A stretch of 20,146 nucleotides of DNA from Colivivens sp963645405 (GCA_963645405.1 CAVISR010000056.1:1-20146), one strand, 5' to 3'; positions 8,016-15,203 are shown, counted from the first letter of the stretch. Notes: generated from the sequence alone by a model not told the origin. Made by a program: numbers and translations.

Positions 8016-8474
8016 ATGACACCAATTCTTTTAGCTTACGTAGGCATCGCACTTGCAGTTGCATTGTCCGGTATCGGTTCAGCCTACGGAGTAACAATCT
8101 GTGGTAATGCAGCCATCGGCGCATTCAAGAAAAATCCGGGAGCATCAGGTTCATACATCGGACTTGCAGCCCTTCCGTCTTCACAGGGACTTTATGGATT
8201 CGTAGGATTCTTCATCCTCAATCCATTGGTAACTCAGAGCATGTCAATGGCACAGGCTTCAGCCGTATTCGGTGCCGGACTTGCATTGGGACTCGTTGCT
8301 TTGATTTCAGCCATTCGTCAGGCAAAAGTCTGCGCCAATGGTATCAGCGCCATCGGCGGCGGCTACAATGCCTTCGGTACAACAATGGTGCTTGCCGTGT
8401 TCCCTGAGCTTTATGCAATCCTTGGTTTGCTCGTGCTCATCCTTATTGCCCAGGTAGTTCCTACTTTGGCATAA
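8016..8474 (+). CDS. atpK: V-type ATP synthase subunit K (rotor ring), Na+-type ligand set
   Basis: 152-residue proteolipid with four membrane helices (about 4-28, 47-70, 78-104, 120-148), i.e. two fused hairpins. The N-terminal hairpin has Gln57 where a single-hairpin c-subunit would have a carboxylate; the second hairpin has Glu131 (FPELYAIL). Leu53, Ser56, Gln57, Gln102 and Glu131 fall at a constant offset of 8 from the Na+ ligands of Enterococcus NtpK (Leu61, Thr64, Gln65, Gln110, Glu139), so Na+ coupling is predicted. Each subunit gives only one ion site, which fits a low ion-to-ATP ratio and mainly ATP-driven pumping. It is the last gene of the operon, followed at once by a terminator. 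Confidence 0.95.
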   Translation: MTPILLAYVGIALAVALSGIGSAYGVTICGNAAIGAFKKNPGASGSYIGLAALPSSQGLYGFVGFFILNPLVTQSMSMAQASAVFGAGLALGLVALISAIRQAKVCANGISAIGGGYNAFGTTMVLAVFPELYAILGLLVLILIAQVVPTLA

Positions 8475-8498
8475 GCAGAACGACAGTGATAAATGAAG

Positions 8499-8529
8499 GC
8501 TCTTCCATCGTTGGGTGGAAGGGCTTTTT
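8499..8529 (+). terminator. Intrinsic terminator of the V-ATPase operon
   Basis: GCTCTTCCA (8499-8507) pairs with TGGAAGGGC (8516-8524), with one G-U pair, around an 8-nt loop, followed by TTTTT. It lies 25 bp after the atpK stop. The convergent AraC gene may also use the stem, but its T-run on that strand is weak. Confidence 0.88.
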
Positions 8530-8537
8530 GTTGTTGG

Positions 8538-8602
8538 ATTTGTTGGAGAATTCCTTGACCTGTCTTATAGTTCCTCAATTCCTTGAGTCCTGTATTTGTT
8601 GG
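8538..8602. repeat. 28-bp degenerate repeat over the AraC gene 3' end
   Basis: AATTCCTTGA occurs at 8549 and 8577 (28 bp apart), in each case followed shortly by CCTGT. ATTTGTTGG occurs at 8538 and 8594 (56 bp, two periods). The stop codon of the AraC gene (8565-8567, minus strand) lies inside the array, so part is coding and part is spacer. Confidence 0.65.
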
Positions 8603-9476
8603 GGGTGAGCCCTACTACTTTCTTGAACATCCGGGTGAAGTGTTGGGGATATTGGAAACCGAGCTCGTAGGAAATCTGACTGATGGACTTCGACGGAATC
8701 AGTATGCGCTCTTTTGCCACGTCCATTATCTTCAGCTGTATGTATTCCTGTGCAGACTTGCCGGTGAGCTTCTTGATGAGGTCACCGAAATAGTTGGGCG
8801 ACAGACACAGTTCTCCTGCGCAATACTTTACGGACGGCAGACCCTTCAGCTCGGGTTTGTCGGACGTTAGATAATCGTCGAGCAAAGTCTCGAAGCGCGC
8901 CAGTATGTCGTTGTTCACTTGCTCGCGGTTGGTGAACTGGCGCTCGTAGAACCGCAGACAGTAGTTGAGCAGAAACTCGATGGCATTCACAGTCAACCTG
9001 CGGCTCAGCCGGTCGGTGGGGTGCTCGGTCTCTTGCCTTATCTTGTCGAGACAGTCAACGATGACAGCCCGTTCGCTTTCGGACACATGCAGTGCTTCGT
9101 TCACTTCATAAGAGAAATATGTGTAGTTGCGTATGTGGCGTCCGAGCGATGTGCCTCTTATCAGTTCGGGGTCGAAACAAAGCGCGTAGCCCTGGGGCTG
9201 GAATGTCTCACCGTTGTCCTCGATGCCGATTACCTGTCCCGGAGCAATACACACCACCGTGCCTTCTTGGTAATCATAGCGCTGGCGACCGTAAATCAAG
9301 TCTCCGCATTTCGTGTCCTTGAGGAAAATGGTGTAGAAACCGAGCGTGTGGCGCATGTGGCGTATCGGATTGGCGTTCGACAGGTCAATCACGCTTACCA
9401 GCGGATTGATTGTTTCGATGCCCATCATACGGTTGTATTCGGCAATTGTTTCGATGTTTAGAATTCCTTTGTCCAT
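8565..9476 (-). CDS. AraC-family transcriptional regulator
   Basis: 303 residues with the start at 9476. The N-terminal half (about 15-130) resembles the cupin-like effector domain of AraC regulators. The C-terminal ~100 residues hold the two helix-turn-helix motifs: the first around LCLSPNYFGDLIKKLTG, the second around SISQISYELGFQYPQHFTRMF, followed by the family ending GLTPNKYR. An upstream extension is open but would run through the promoter element at 9497-9504, so ATG at 9476 is preferred. The gene is convergent with the V-ATPase operon and divergent from the lipoprotein operon, the usual arrangement for a regulator of the divergent genes. The effector is not known. Confidence 0.93.
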   Translation of the reverse strand: MDKGILNIETIAEYNRMMGIETINPLVSVIDLSNANPIRHMRHTLGFYTIFLKDTKCGDLIYGRQRYDYQEGTVVCIAPGQVIGIEDNGETFQPQGYALCFDPELIRGTSLGRHIRNYTYFSYEVNEALHVSESERAVIVDCLDKIRQETEHPTDRLSRRLTVNAIEFLLNYCLRFYERQFTNREQVNNDILARFETLLDDYLTSDKPELKGLPSVKYCAGELCLSPNYFGDLIKKLTGKSAQEYIQLKIMDVAKERILIPSKSISQISYELGFQYPQHFTRMFKKVVGLTPNKYRTQGIEEL

Positions 9477-9496
9477 GTATCTTCGTTTTGTGTCGG

Positions 9497-9504
9497 CAAA
9501 GTTA
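9497..9504 (-). promoter_or_regulatory. Promoter -7 element of the AraC gene
   Basis: On the minus strand this reads TAACTTTG, a perfect TAnnTTTG. Transcription would begin near 9490, about 14 nt before the ATG at 9476. No good -33 TTTG is seen. The element decides the AraC start codon. Confidence 0.6.
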
Positions 9505-9569
9505 ATGATTTTTGTGCAGATAACGAAGTAGGAGCCGGTAAAACTTCTGATTGCATGCAGAAGCCACAT

Positions 9570-9695
9570 TTGAATTCGGGTGGAGGCATTGTGCGCAAGC
9601 AATACGTTCTTTTGAACTCGAAAGTAGGCTTTGCGTCAAAACAATTCGTATTTTTCAATGTAAATGGAGGCTTTGCGTCCATGCAATGGCTACTC
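9570..9695. repeat. 42-bp tandem repeat, 3 units, between divergent promoters
   Basis: The core AGGC(A/T)TTG occurs at 9584, 9626 and 9668, exactly 42 bp apart, with conserved flanks including TTTGAA(T/C)TCG before the core in units one and two and CAAT after it. Since 42 is a multiple of three, the minus strand can be read as a repeated 14-residue peptide, but this probably reflects the DNA repeat. The 393-bp spacer 9477-9869 holds this array, two promoters and an inverted repeat; no gene is supported. Confidence 0.85.
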
Positions 9696-9767
9696 TTGAC
9701 TTTCACGCTTGAAATATAAAGTCCGTTTAGCATTCTTGTGGTTTCGGGTGCTTCTGCTGGGAAAAAT

Positions 9768-9796
9768 GCAATCAATTTCTGCCTATCTCTGATTGC
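9768..9796. promoter_or_regulatory. Inverted repeat upstream of the lipoprotein operon promoter
   Basis: GCAATCA (9768-9774) and TGATTGC (9790-9796) are perfect inverted copies with centres 22 bp apart, two helical turns. The right half ends 27 bp before the -7 element at 9824. Position and spacing suit a dimeric regulator site. The neighbouring AraC protein is a candidate, although AraC proteins more often bind direct repeats. Confidence 0.45.
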
Positions 9797-9823
9797 TCCG
9801 AATTCCGTGTTCGGTTTTTTGCC

Positions 9824-9831
9824 TAACTTTG
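9824..9831 (+). promoter_or_regulatory. Promoter -7 element of the lipoprotein operon
   Basis: TAACTTTG, a perfect TAnnTTTG. Transcription would start near 9838, leaving about 32 nt before the TTG start at 9870. The -33 match is poor, which may mean dependence on an activator. Confidence 0.65.
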
Positions 9832-9869
9832 CACGATGAATTTATGGCTTTGAATTTAAGAGTAACATT

Positions 9870-10943
9870 TTGAGAAGAACATTTTCCCATATTATTTGTT
9901 GGCTGATGCCGTTGATGGCGGTGCTGTCATTCATTGCTTGCACAAAAGACGGAGACACCATCTACGTTGATGACGACCAGACTGAAGACACCCGCCCAAT
10001 CGTGTACTTTATATATAAGGGTGGCTCTTTGGGTGATCTCAGCTATGTGGACAACCTGTGGCGTGGCATAGCGAAGGCAACCGACGACGGCAATATGCTG
10101 TTCTCGTTGGCAGAACTGCCGAAGGACACAGCGGGGATGGACTTGACTCTCAGCATATTCTTCGAATACATGCTGAGCATGGATAGCAGCAGACCAACGC
10201 TTGTGGTGCTTGCCAATGACAATCTCGAGACGATTGTCCACCGCTACGAGTCAGCGCTTGCAGAATGTCCTAACGTGAGTGTTCTGCTGGCAGAAACCAA
10301 GGACACCACGCTCCTCTGCAACACCATCTGCCTGTCGGGCAGTGGAGCCTACTATCAGGCTGGCAGGGTGGTTGCACGCTGCCTTACGGATGTCGACAGC
10401 ATTTTCATTACCACTGCCAATCCCACCGACCAGAACATAGCCGACATGCAGAAGGCTTTCTGTCGGGGAATAGACGACGGAGAGGCAGAGACCGGACGTG
10501 TGATAGGAGTCGACAACTTCTATGTGTCGAACACTTCTGGAGGTTATGACCAAGCGGATTCGCTCTATCGCGTGTCGTACGACATCGACCGGAAGTACCA
10601 GCTTGTGCTGCCCATCTGCGGCGGTACGATGCAGGGCTTTCTCAGATACAACCGCGAGCATTCAAAGTCGTTCTACACCATTGGAGTGGATGCCGACATG
10701 CAGCAGTACTCCACCCGTGTGCCTTTCTCCATCGTGAAACACATCGACGAGGCGGTGGAGGACTGGATTGGCAGATGGGCAAAAGGAGAGACGATGGAAC
10801 GCCATATCAATTACGGACTTTCGTCAGGATACATTGAACTTGTGGTGGCAGACCGCTACAAGCAAATAATAGACAACGCAGTCGAGGACTTGTTCCAGGC
10901 AGCAGTGGAAAAGGAGGAAGAGTATGAAAAGACAAACAACTGA
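9870..10943 (+). CDS. BMP/PnrA-like substrate-binding lipoprotein
   Basis: 357 residues. The signal peptide begins Met-Arg-Arg, runs through a hydrophobic core and ends in a lipobox (FIAC), with lipidation at Cys24. The start codon is TTG at 9870: an in-frame stop lies at 9837, and the first internal ATG would remove the positive n-region. The mature part resembles the BMP (basic membrane protein)/PnrA class of type-I binding proteins: an early GGSLGDLSYVDN segment in the place of the family's (D/G)xxFND, IGVDADM around Asp274, and SIVKHIDEAV further on. The known family binds purine nucleosides or similar ligands; the ligand here is unknown, and no ABC permease or ATPase is adjacent. Acidic residues soon after the Cys (CTKDGD) may favour export to the cell surface. 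It overlaps the next gene by 20 bp, so they are probably co-translated. Confidence 0.75.
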   Translation: MRRTFSHIICWLMPLMAVLSFIACTKDGDTIYVDDDQTEDTRPIVYFIYKGGSLGDLSYVDNLWRGIAKATDDGNMLFSLAELPKDTAGMDLTLSIFFEYMLSMDSSRPTLVVLANDNLETIVHRYESALAECPNVSVLLAETKDTTLLCNTICLSGSGAYYQAGRVVARCLTDVDSIFITTANPTDQNIADMQKAFCRGIDDGEAETGRVIGVDNFYVSNTSGGYDQADSLYRVSYDIDRKYQLVLPICGGTMQGFLRYNREHSKSFYTIGVDADMQQYSTRVPFSIVKHIDEAVEDWIGRWAKGETMERHINYGLSSGYIELVVADRYKQIIDNAVEDLFQAAVEKEEEYEKTNN

Positions 10944-13152
10944 ATGCCGACTGGGCATATTGCTCGCATCCTTCCTGTTGCTGATGCTCGGCATCATGGG
11001 CGCTTGCAGAAAGGGAAACGATGTCATCGTGCATGTGACGAATGTGAAGACCGTGAGCTACAAGGTTGCAGTGGTGCTGCCAATTGGCAGTGAGGGAGAA
11101 TACAAGGCACGCCTGGACAGCACGGTGAATTGGGCTTTGGAAAATATGCGCTCGGCACAGAAAGTCCTCATAGCCCAGGGCGACTCGATAACAGTGGACC
11201 TCGACATCGAATGGTATGACGAAGACAATGTTGACCTGAAAACACTCTCGGCAGAACTTGCCCGGCGCGACGACATACTGTTGGTGGTAGGACCTCTGCG
11301 AAACAGCAATGTCGACATCATGGCTTCAGCCTGCAGCGCCACAGGCAAGACACTGATAGTCCCCTACGCAACGAGCGAAAACATCATACGCCGCTACTCA
11401 GTGGGTACGGCAGGAGTGAAAAACAAGAACCCGTTCCTTTGGTCGCTCTGCGAGACCGATGTGAGCCAGTGTGAAGCCCTCATGGCAAAGGCATGGGAAG
11501 GCGGAGCAAAGACCATCTCGCTGTTGTCGCCCAATGATGACTACGGACAGACATACTTCGACTGGATTCCGTTCCAGGCAAACGAGATGGGAATGGACCT
11601 CACGCTCAACGTACAGTATAGCAGCGACAATCTGTCGGAGCAGGCAATGCAAGTGCTCGGCAGCGGAGTTGACTGCACCATCTGTGCAGTGCGGACGGCT
11701 GATGAAGCCAAGGCAGTGCTTGAGGCTAAGCAGAAACTCGGGGAGAAAGCTCCGCGTGTGTTGTTCTCCAACGGTGCATTGTCGGCATCTCTGTTGAACT
11801 TCGGCGATTTGGCAGAAGGTGCAGAAGGCGTGGCTCCTTACGCTGACCCGTCAACAGGTTTCGAGGTGGCTTATGAAGAACGCTTCGGCATGTCGCCGGC
11901 AGGAGCCGAGTCACAAGTCTACGATGCCATCCTCCTGGCAGGATTTACTGCATTCGTCAGAAATTACATGGAACGTGGGGACGGCTACACGAAAGATGAG
12001 ATGAACACCAACGAAATCATTTGTCAGATGACATCCTTGGAAGGAAATCCATATCCGGTGTGGAACGAACTGGGACTGCGCACACTCTTGATGTTGCTGA
12101 AGAGCGGCGTGTACGTCACAATGAAGGGCGCAAGCGGTGAGCTGGCCTTCGACAGCGAATCGTACACCAGCCTTCTGCAAAGCACCTATGTGCATTGGAT
12201 GATTTACGAGGGCAACATCCTTCCGATTGACTACAGCAGCGGCGACGGCAGCAACCGTGTGACTCCAACTCTTGCATCGTGGAATTGGCAGGCAAAAAAC
12301 ATGGAGACCATCGTCGACCAGAACGTGGACATCAGCTACAAACCGCTGGAAGACCAGTGGGCAGTGCTGGTGCAAGGCTCAAAAGGATGGAGAAACTACC
12401 GTCACCAGGCAGACGTGCTCAATATGTACCGACTTTTGAAGAGCAAGGGCTGGGACGATGACCACATCATTCTGATTATGCCCAACGACATAGTAAACAA
12501 TGCAAGCAACAAATATCCCGGTGAGGTGAGGGCGTACAACGATGGCGACAATCTCTATCAAGACGTGCAGCTCGACTACGACACTGACACCATGAGTGTG
12601 GCAGACATAAGCGAAATCTTCATGGGCAGACAAAGCCAGCATCTGCCAGTGGTGTTGCCGTCAACCGACGGAACGAACGTGCTGTTCTTCTGGAGCGGAC
12701 ACGGATGCCTCGAAGACCTGAACCATAAGACCGACGGATTCAACTGGGGAAGCAACAGCGTGTTCAGCGTGAAGATGCTGAAGCAGATGCTCACCCAGAT
12801 GCACGACGAGGGACGATACCGCAAGATGCTGTTGCTCTTCGAACCGTGCTACTCCGAAAACATGATAGACCAGTCGGAGGGCTTGCCCGGCATACTGAGC
12901 TTTGCCAGTGCCAGCAGCAACGAGCAGTCGTTTGCCGACTACCATTCGTCCACTCTCTCCGTGTGGATGAGCGACAGGTTCTCGAACAATGTGGTGAAAC
13001 AGATGAGGGAAAACTCGCAGCAAACCTACAAGGACCTCTATGTCTACCTGGCAGAGCATACCCTTGGGTCGCACGTCCATGTGGCAAATGCATCTTGCTT
13101 CGGCAACTTGTACACCAACACACCGTCGGAGTTCTTCGACATAAAGAAATGA
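10924..13152 (+). CDS. Lipoprotein fusing a type-I periplasmic binding domain to a C13 (legumain/GPI8-like) peptidase
   Basis: 742 residues. The signal peptide ends in a lipobox with Cys28 (IMGAC). Residues about 45-380 are a type-I periplasmic binding domain of the branched-chain amino-acid (LivJ) kind: a starting VAVVLPIG strand, VVGP near 120, LIVPYAT, and YDAILLAGF. After a linker, residues 479 to the end match peptidase family C13: WAVLVQGSKGW (479-489), NYRHQAD (491-497), DVQLDYD, FFWSGHG with catalytic His593, and LLLFEPCYSE with catalytic Cys642. Arg493 and Glu640 match substrate-pocket residues Arg44 and Glu187 of human legumain, but Asp231 of that pocket is not clearly conserved. 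The C-terminal part, ending SEFFDIKK, is more like GPI8, the catalytic subunit of GPI transamidase. It could therefore cut, or cut and join, peptides in the envelope when a ligand binds. The gene overlaps its upstream neighbour by 20 bp. I do not know this fusion as a described protein; the specificity is inferred. Confidence 0.85.
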   Translation: MKRQTTECRLGILLASFLLLMLGIMGACRKGNDVIVHVTNVKTVSYKVAVVLPIGSEGEYKARLDSTVNWALENMRSAQKVLIAQGDSITVDLDIEWYDEDNVDLKTLSAELARRDDILLVVGPLRNSNVDIMASACSATGKTLIVPYATSENIIRRYSVGTAGVKNKNPFLWSLCETDVSQCEALMAKAWEGGAKTISLLSPNDDYGQTYFDWIPFQANEMGMDLTLNVQYSSDNLSEQAMQVLGSGVDCTICAVRTADEAKAVLEAKQKLGEKAPRVLFSNGALSASLLNFGDLAEGAEGVAPYADPSTGFEVAYEERFGMSPAGAESQVYDAILLAGFTAFVRNYMERGDGYTKDEMNTNEIICQMTSLEGNPYPVWNELGLRTLLMLLKSGVYVTMKGASGELAFDSESYTSLLQSTYVHWMIYEGNILPIDYSSGDGSNRVTPTLASWNWQAKNMETIVDQNVDISYKPLEDQWAVLVQGSKGWRNYRHQADVLNMYRLLKSKGWDDDHIILIMPNDIVNNASNKYPGEVRAYNDGDNLYQDVQLDYDTDTMSVADISEIFMGRQSQHLPVVLPSTDGTNVLFFWSGHGCLEDLNHKTDGFNWGSNSVFSVKMLKQMLTQMHDEGRYRKMLLLFEPCYSENMIDQSEGLPGILSFASASSNEQSFADYHSSTLSVWMSDRFSNNVVKQMRENSQQTYKDLYVYLAEHTLGSHVHVANASCFGNLYTNTPSEFFDIKK

Positions 13153-13169
13153 AGGTTGGACAGAGAGCC

Positions 13170-13222
13170 GATTGGATAGGGAAAGGTAAATTGATTGGAC
13201 GCTTAGGAAAGGTAAATTGATT
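13170..13222. repeat. About 25-bp tandem repeat before the small lipoprotein gene
   Basis: GGAAAGGTAAATTGATT is present at 13180-13196 and again at 13206-13222 (26 bp apart). Each copy is preceded by GATTGGA. The second copy runs directly into the ATG at 13223, so the start codon of the next gene lies at the edge of the repeat. Confidence 0.85.
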
Positions 13223-13585
13223 ATGAAACAGGTCAACCTGATGCATAGAAGACTCTCCATGATGAGGGGCATCTCGATGAGAGCTATCCCGATGGGAATC
13301 TTCTTGGCAGCATTCTGTCTGAGCAACGTACTTGTTGCTTGTCGTGGTGGTGCAGGACAGAGACTGCAGGCTGGGGCTTACTCGCCGATAGACAGCGACT
13401 CGGTTGAATTCATCGAGGTCGATAGCCAGACAATTACGGCAGATGAGGCGATTGATGAGGCTTTCGGCAAAGGCTCTCCGCAAAGCAAGGAGCGGCACGA
13501 ATTGCGTCGGCAGATTGAGGAGAAATACCGGAAGGTGGGAGATTCACTCGAAAGAAAACTCTTGAAAGGTGAAAGGGTTCACTGA
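13223..13585 (+). CDS. Small lipoprotein sharing a module with the downstream hydrolase
   Basis: 120 residues. ATG 13223 is chosen over an in-frame TTG two codons earlier. The N-region is long and positively charged; a hydrophobic stretch ends in LVAC with Cys40. The mature part is a charged segment of about 80 residues whose core, VEFIEVDSQTITADEA then an FG and a helical tail, closely matches residues about 45-95 of the next gene product (VEFIETDSMTLTAEQ). It is thus a stand-alone version of that N-terminal module, either a shortened duplicate or a partner that binds in the same way. No known family was recognised. The stop codon lies in the first unit of a 29-bp tandem repeat. Confidence 0.75.
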   Translation: MKQVNLMHRRLSMMRGISMRAIPMGIFLAAFCLSNVLVACRGGAGQRLQAGAYSPIDSDSVEFIEVDSQTITADEAIDEAFGKGSPQSKERHELRRQIEEKYRKVGDSLERKLLKGERVH

Positions 13586-13696
13586 ATGAGGGTTGACGGA
13601 CGAGGACAACTTGACGATGGCTTGACTCAAGAACACAGCTTGATGATGGCTTGACAAACGAAGAAAACTTAACTCACAGATATTGATTAACTCAAG
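13581..13696. repeat. 29-bp tandem repeat from the small lipoprotein stop codon, about 4 units
   Basis: Units begin at 13581, 13610, 13639 and 13668. The middle pair share CTTGA(C/T)GATGGCTTGAC at 16 of 17 positions. The outer units are more diverged but keep the phase. The first includes the TGA stop (13583-13585). Confidence 0.8.
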
Positions 13697-13726
13697 AATA
13701 ACGTTTAATTTTAATTGTATTACAAC

Positions 13727-15091
13727 ATGAAAAGAACAGAAAAGTATTTGTACCTGCTGCTTATTGCGCTGGTAGGTTGCTTCACCTTCTCTGCTTGTAG
13801 TGATGACGACGACGATGATGATGCCGGCAAAACTGACGGAGAAGACAAGGAGGAGACTGTGGAATTCATTGAGACCGACAGTATGACTCTCACTGCCGAG
13901 CAGTTGTGCGACAGCATCTTTGGTCCTGACGGCAGCAATGCCGACGACTCAACCAAGGCTGAGCTCCGCGAGAGTTTTATGGCAAGAGTCCACGCAATCG
14001 AAGATTCCTTGAATGCAGCGAAAGGTTCCAACGGCATTGCAATGGGTTTCCGCTTCTGGACTTACCACTACAAGAGTAAGGACGAATTTGGAAAAGACAT
14101 TTGGTTGTCTGCCAAAGTTGCATGGGGAAGATATTGGTGGTGGTTCAGCTGGCACGACCTCGACCCGGACAACATCTATCTTTGGGAACACTACACCATC
14201 CTGAGCGATGCTGAGTGCCCAACCCGTAGCAGTTGCTCATTGGAAATGTCAATGCTTGGCGACAATTTGATGATTTTCCCTGACTACATTGGCTATGGCT
14301 ACACAAGAGACAAGCTTCACCCTTACCTCAACCATGAGGTTTGTGCCATCAACTCCATCGACGCAATGGAAGCCGGCTATGAATTGTTCATGAAACACAA
14401 GGAGTCGGATGCCAATATGGAAAGCGACTGGAGAATGTATGTGCTCGGTTGCTCACAGGGCGGATCAAACGCATTGGCAGTCCACAAATATCTCGACACC
14501 CATCCGGCTTTGGCTTCAAAGTGGCGTTTCGACTATTCATACTGCTGCGCCGGTCCTTACAACCCTGCAGTGACTATGGACTATTACTACAGCACAAGCA
14601 GCCTCTCCTATCCAGTCATCATCCCTATCGTCATCAAGTCGATGCTTCACTGCTATCCTGATGTCCTGAGCAAATGGAAGGAAGATGATTTCTACAGTGC
14701 GAAATATCTGAAGATCAAGGATCAGATGGACAAGCTTATCTCCGACAAGGAAACTGAGTCGAAGCCGCTCATCCAGAAGATGAAGGACTTGATGGGTCTT
14801 GAGACAATATCAGTGAAGGACATCTTGAGCGACTCTGCACTCAACAAATCTTCGGAAATGACCAAGGCTCTCTACACCTGCTTGAGAAAGAACGACCTCA
14901 CCTCGGGCTGGACTCCTTCGCACATGATTAAGCTCTACCATAGCAAGGGTGACGACATCGTGCCTTATTCCAACGCTCTGTATGTGACCTATGCCTTTGG
15001 ATCAAAGGCCAACCTGTTCAACAGCTATTGGACTGGCCACGTCGCTACTTGTGAAAAATGGTATGGCACTTTGGCATTGAACAACTGGTAA
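13727..15091 (+). CDS. Alpha/beta-hydrolase lipoprotein (lipase/esterase-like)
   Basis: 454 residues from ATG 13727; an in-frame TTG 12 bp earlier is less likely. The lipobox FSAC gives Cys24, followed by Ser and seven Asp: an acidic stretch right after the Cys is the lipoprotein export signal reported in Bacteroidota, so the enzyme may be surface exposed. Residues about 45-95 are the module shared with the preceding small lipoprotein. The hydrolase domain has FPDYIGYG, a nucleophile elbow GCSQGG with Ser243, an Asp in GDDIVP (Asp410) and a His in TGHV (His438), a complete triad in the right order. This pattern is close to secreted lipases and related serine hydrolases. The substrate is unknown. 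The gene is last in its operon, followed by a strong terminator. Confidence 0.88.
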   Translation: MKRTEKYLYLLLIALVGCFTFSACSDDDDDDDAGKTDGEDKEETVEFIETDSMTLTAEQLCDSIFGPDGSNADDSTKAELRESFMARVHAIEDSLNAAKGSNGIAMGFRFWTYHYKSKDEFGKDIWLSAKVAWGRYWWWFSWHDLDPDNIYLWEHYTILSDAECPTRSSCSLEMSMLGDNLMIFPDYIGYGYTRDKLHPYLNHEVCAINSIDAMEAGYELFMKHKESDANMESDWRMYVLGCSQGGSNALAVHKYLDTHPALASKWRFDYSYCCAGPYNPAVTMDYYYSTSSLSYPVIIPIVIKSMLHCYPDVLSKWKEDDFYSAKYLKIKDQMDKLISDKETESKPLIQKMKDLMGLETISVKDILSDSALNKSSEMTKALYTCLRKNDLTSGWTPSHMIKLYHSKGDDIVPYSNALYVTYAFGSKANLFNSYWTGHVATCEKWYGTLALNNW

Positions 15092-15146
15092 ATTCCCCTT
15101 GGCTGAAGGTCATAAGACTTTGACTTGAGCCAATGGCATAAAACTG

Positions 15147-15203
15147 ATGCCCATATACTCTCGGACTTTTGATTGTGGTCCTCTGAGTATATGGGCATTT
15201 ACT
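15147..15203 (+). terminator. Long hairpin terminator of the lipoprotein operon
   Basis: ATGCCCATATACTC (15147-15160) pairs perfectly with GAGTATATGGGCAT (15185-15198). GGAC and GTCC inside extend the stem. A short T-run follows (TTTACTTT). It lies 55 bp after the hydrolase stop. Confidence 0.85.

Noticed and set aside
9458..9775. Minus-strand open frame of 105 codons with a repeated 14-residue peptide
   Set aside because: It overlaps the AraC promoter and start, and its repeats follow from the 42-bp DNA repeat, which keeps any frame open. No family or signal was recognised.
9836..9853. Five-codon upstream open frame in the lipoprotein operon leader
   Set aside because: Its ATG lies almost at the predicted transcription start, and nothing suggests that it is translated.
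10924..13152. Legumain-type asparagine specificity for the C13 domain
   Set aside because: Arg493 and Glu640 fit the legumain pocket, but the Ser215 and Asp231 equivalents appear to be Gln and Val, so asparagine specificity is not supported.
12661..13326. Long minus-strand frame over the C13 domain
   Set aside because: It is antisense to clear C13 catalytic motifs and has no recognisable family, start context or promoter.
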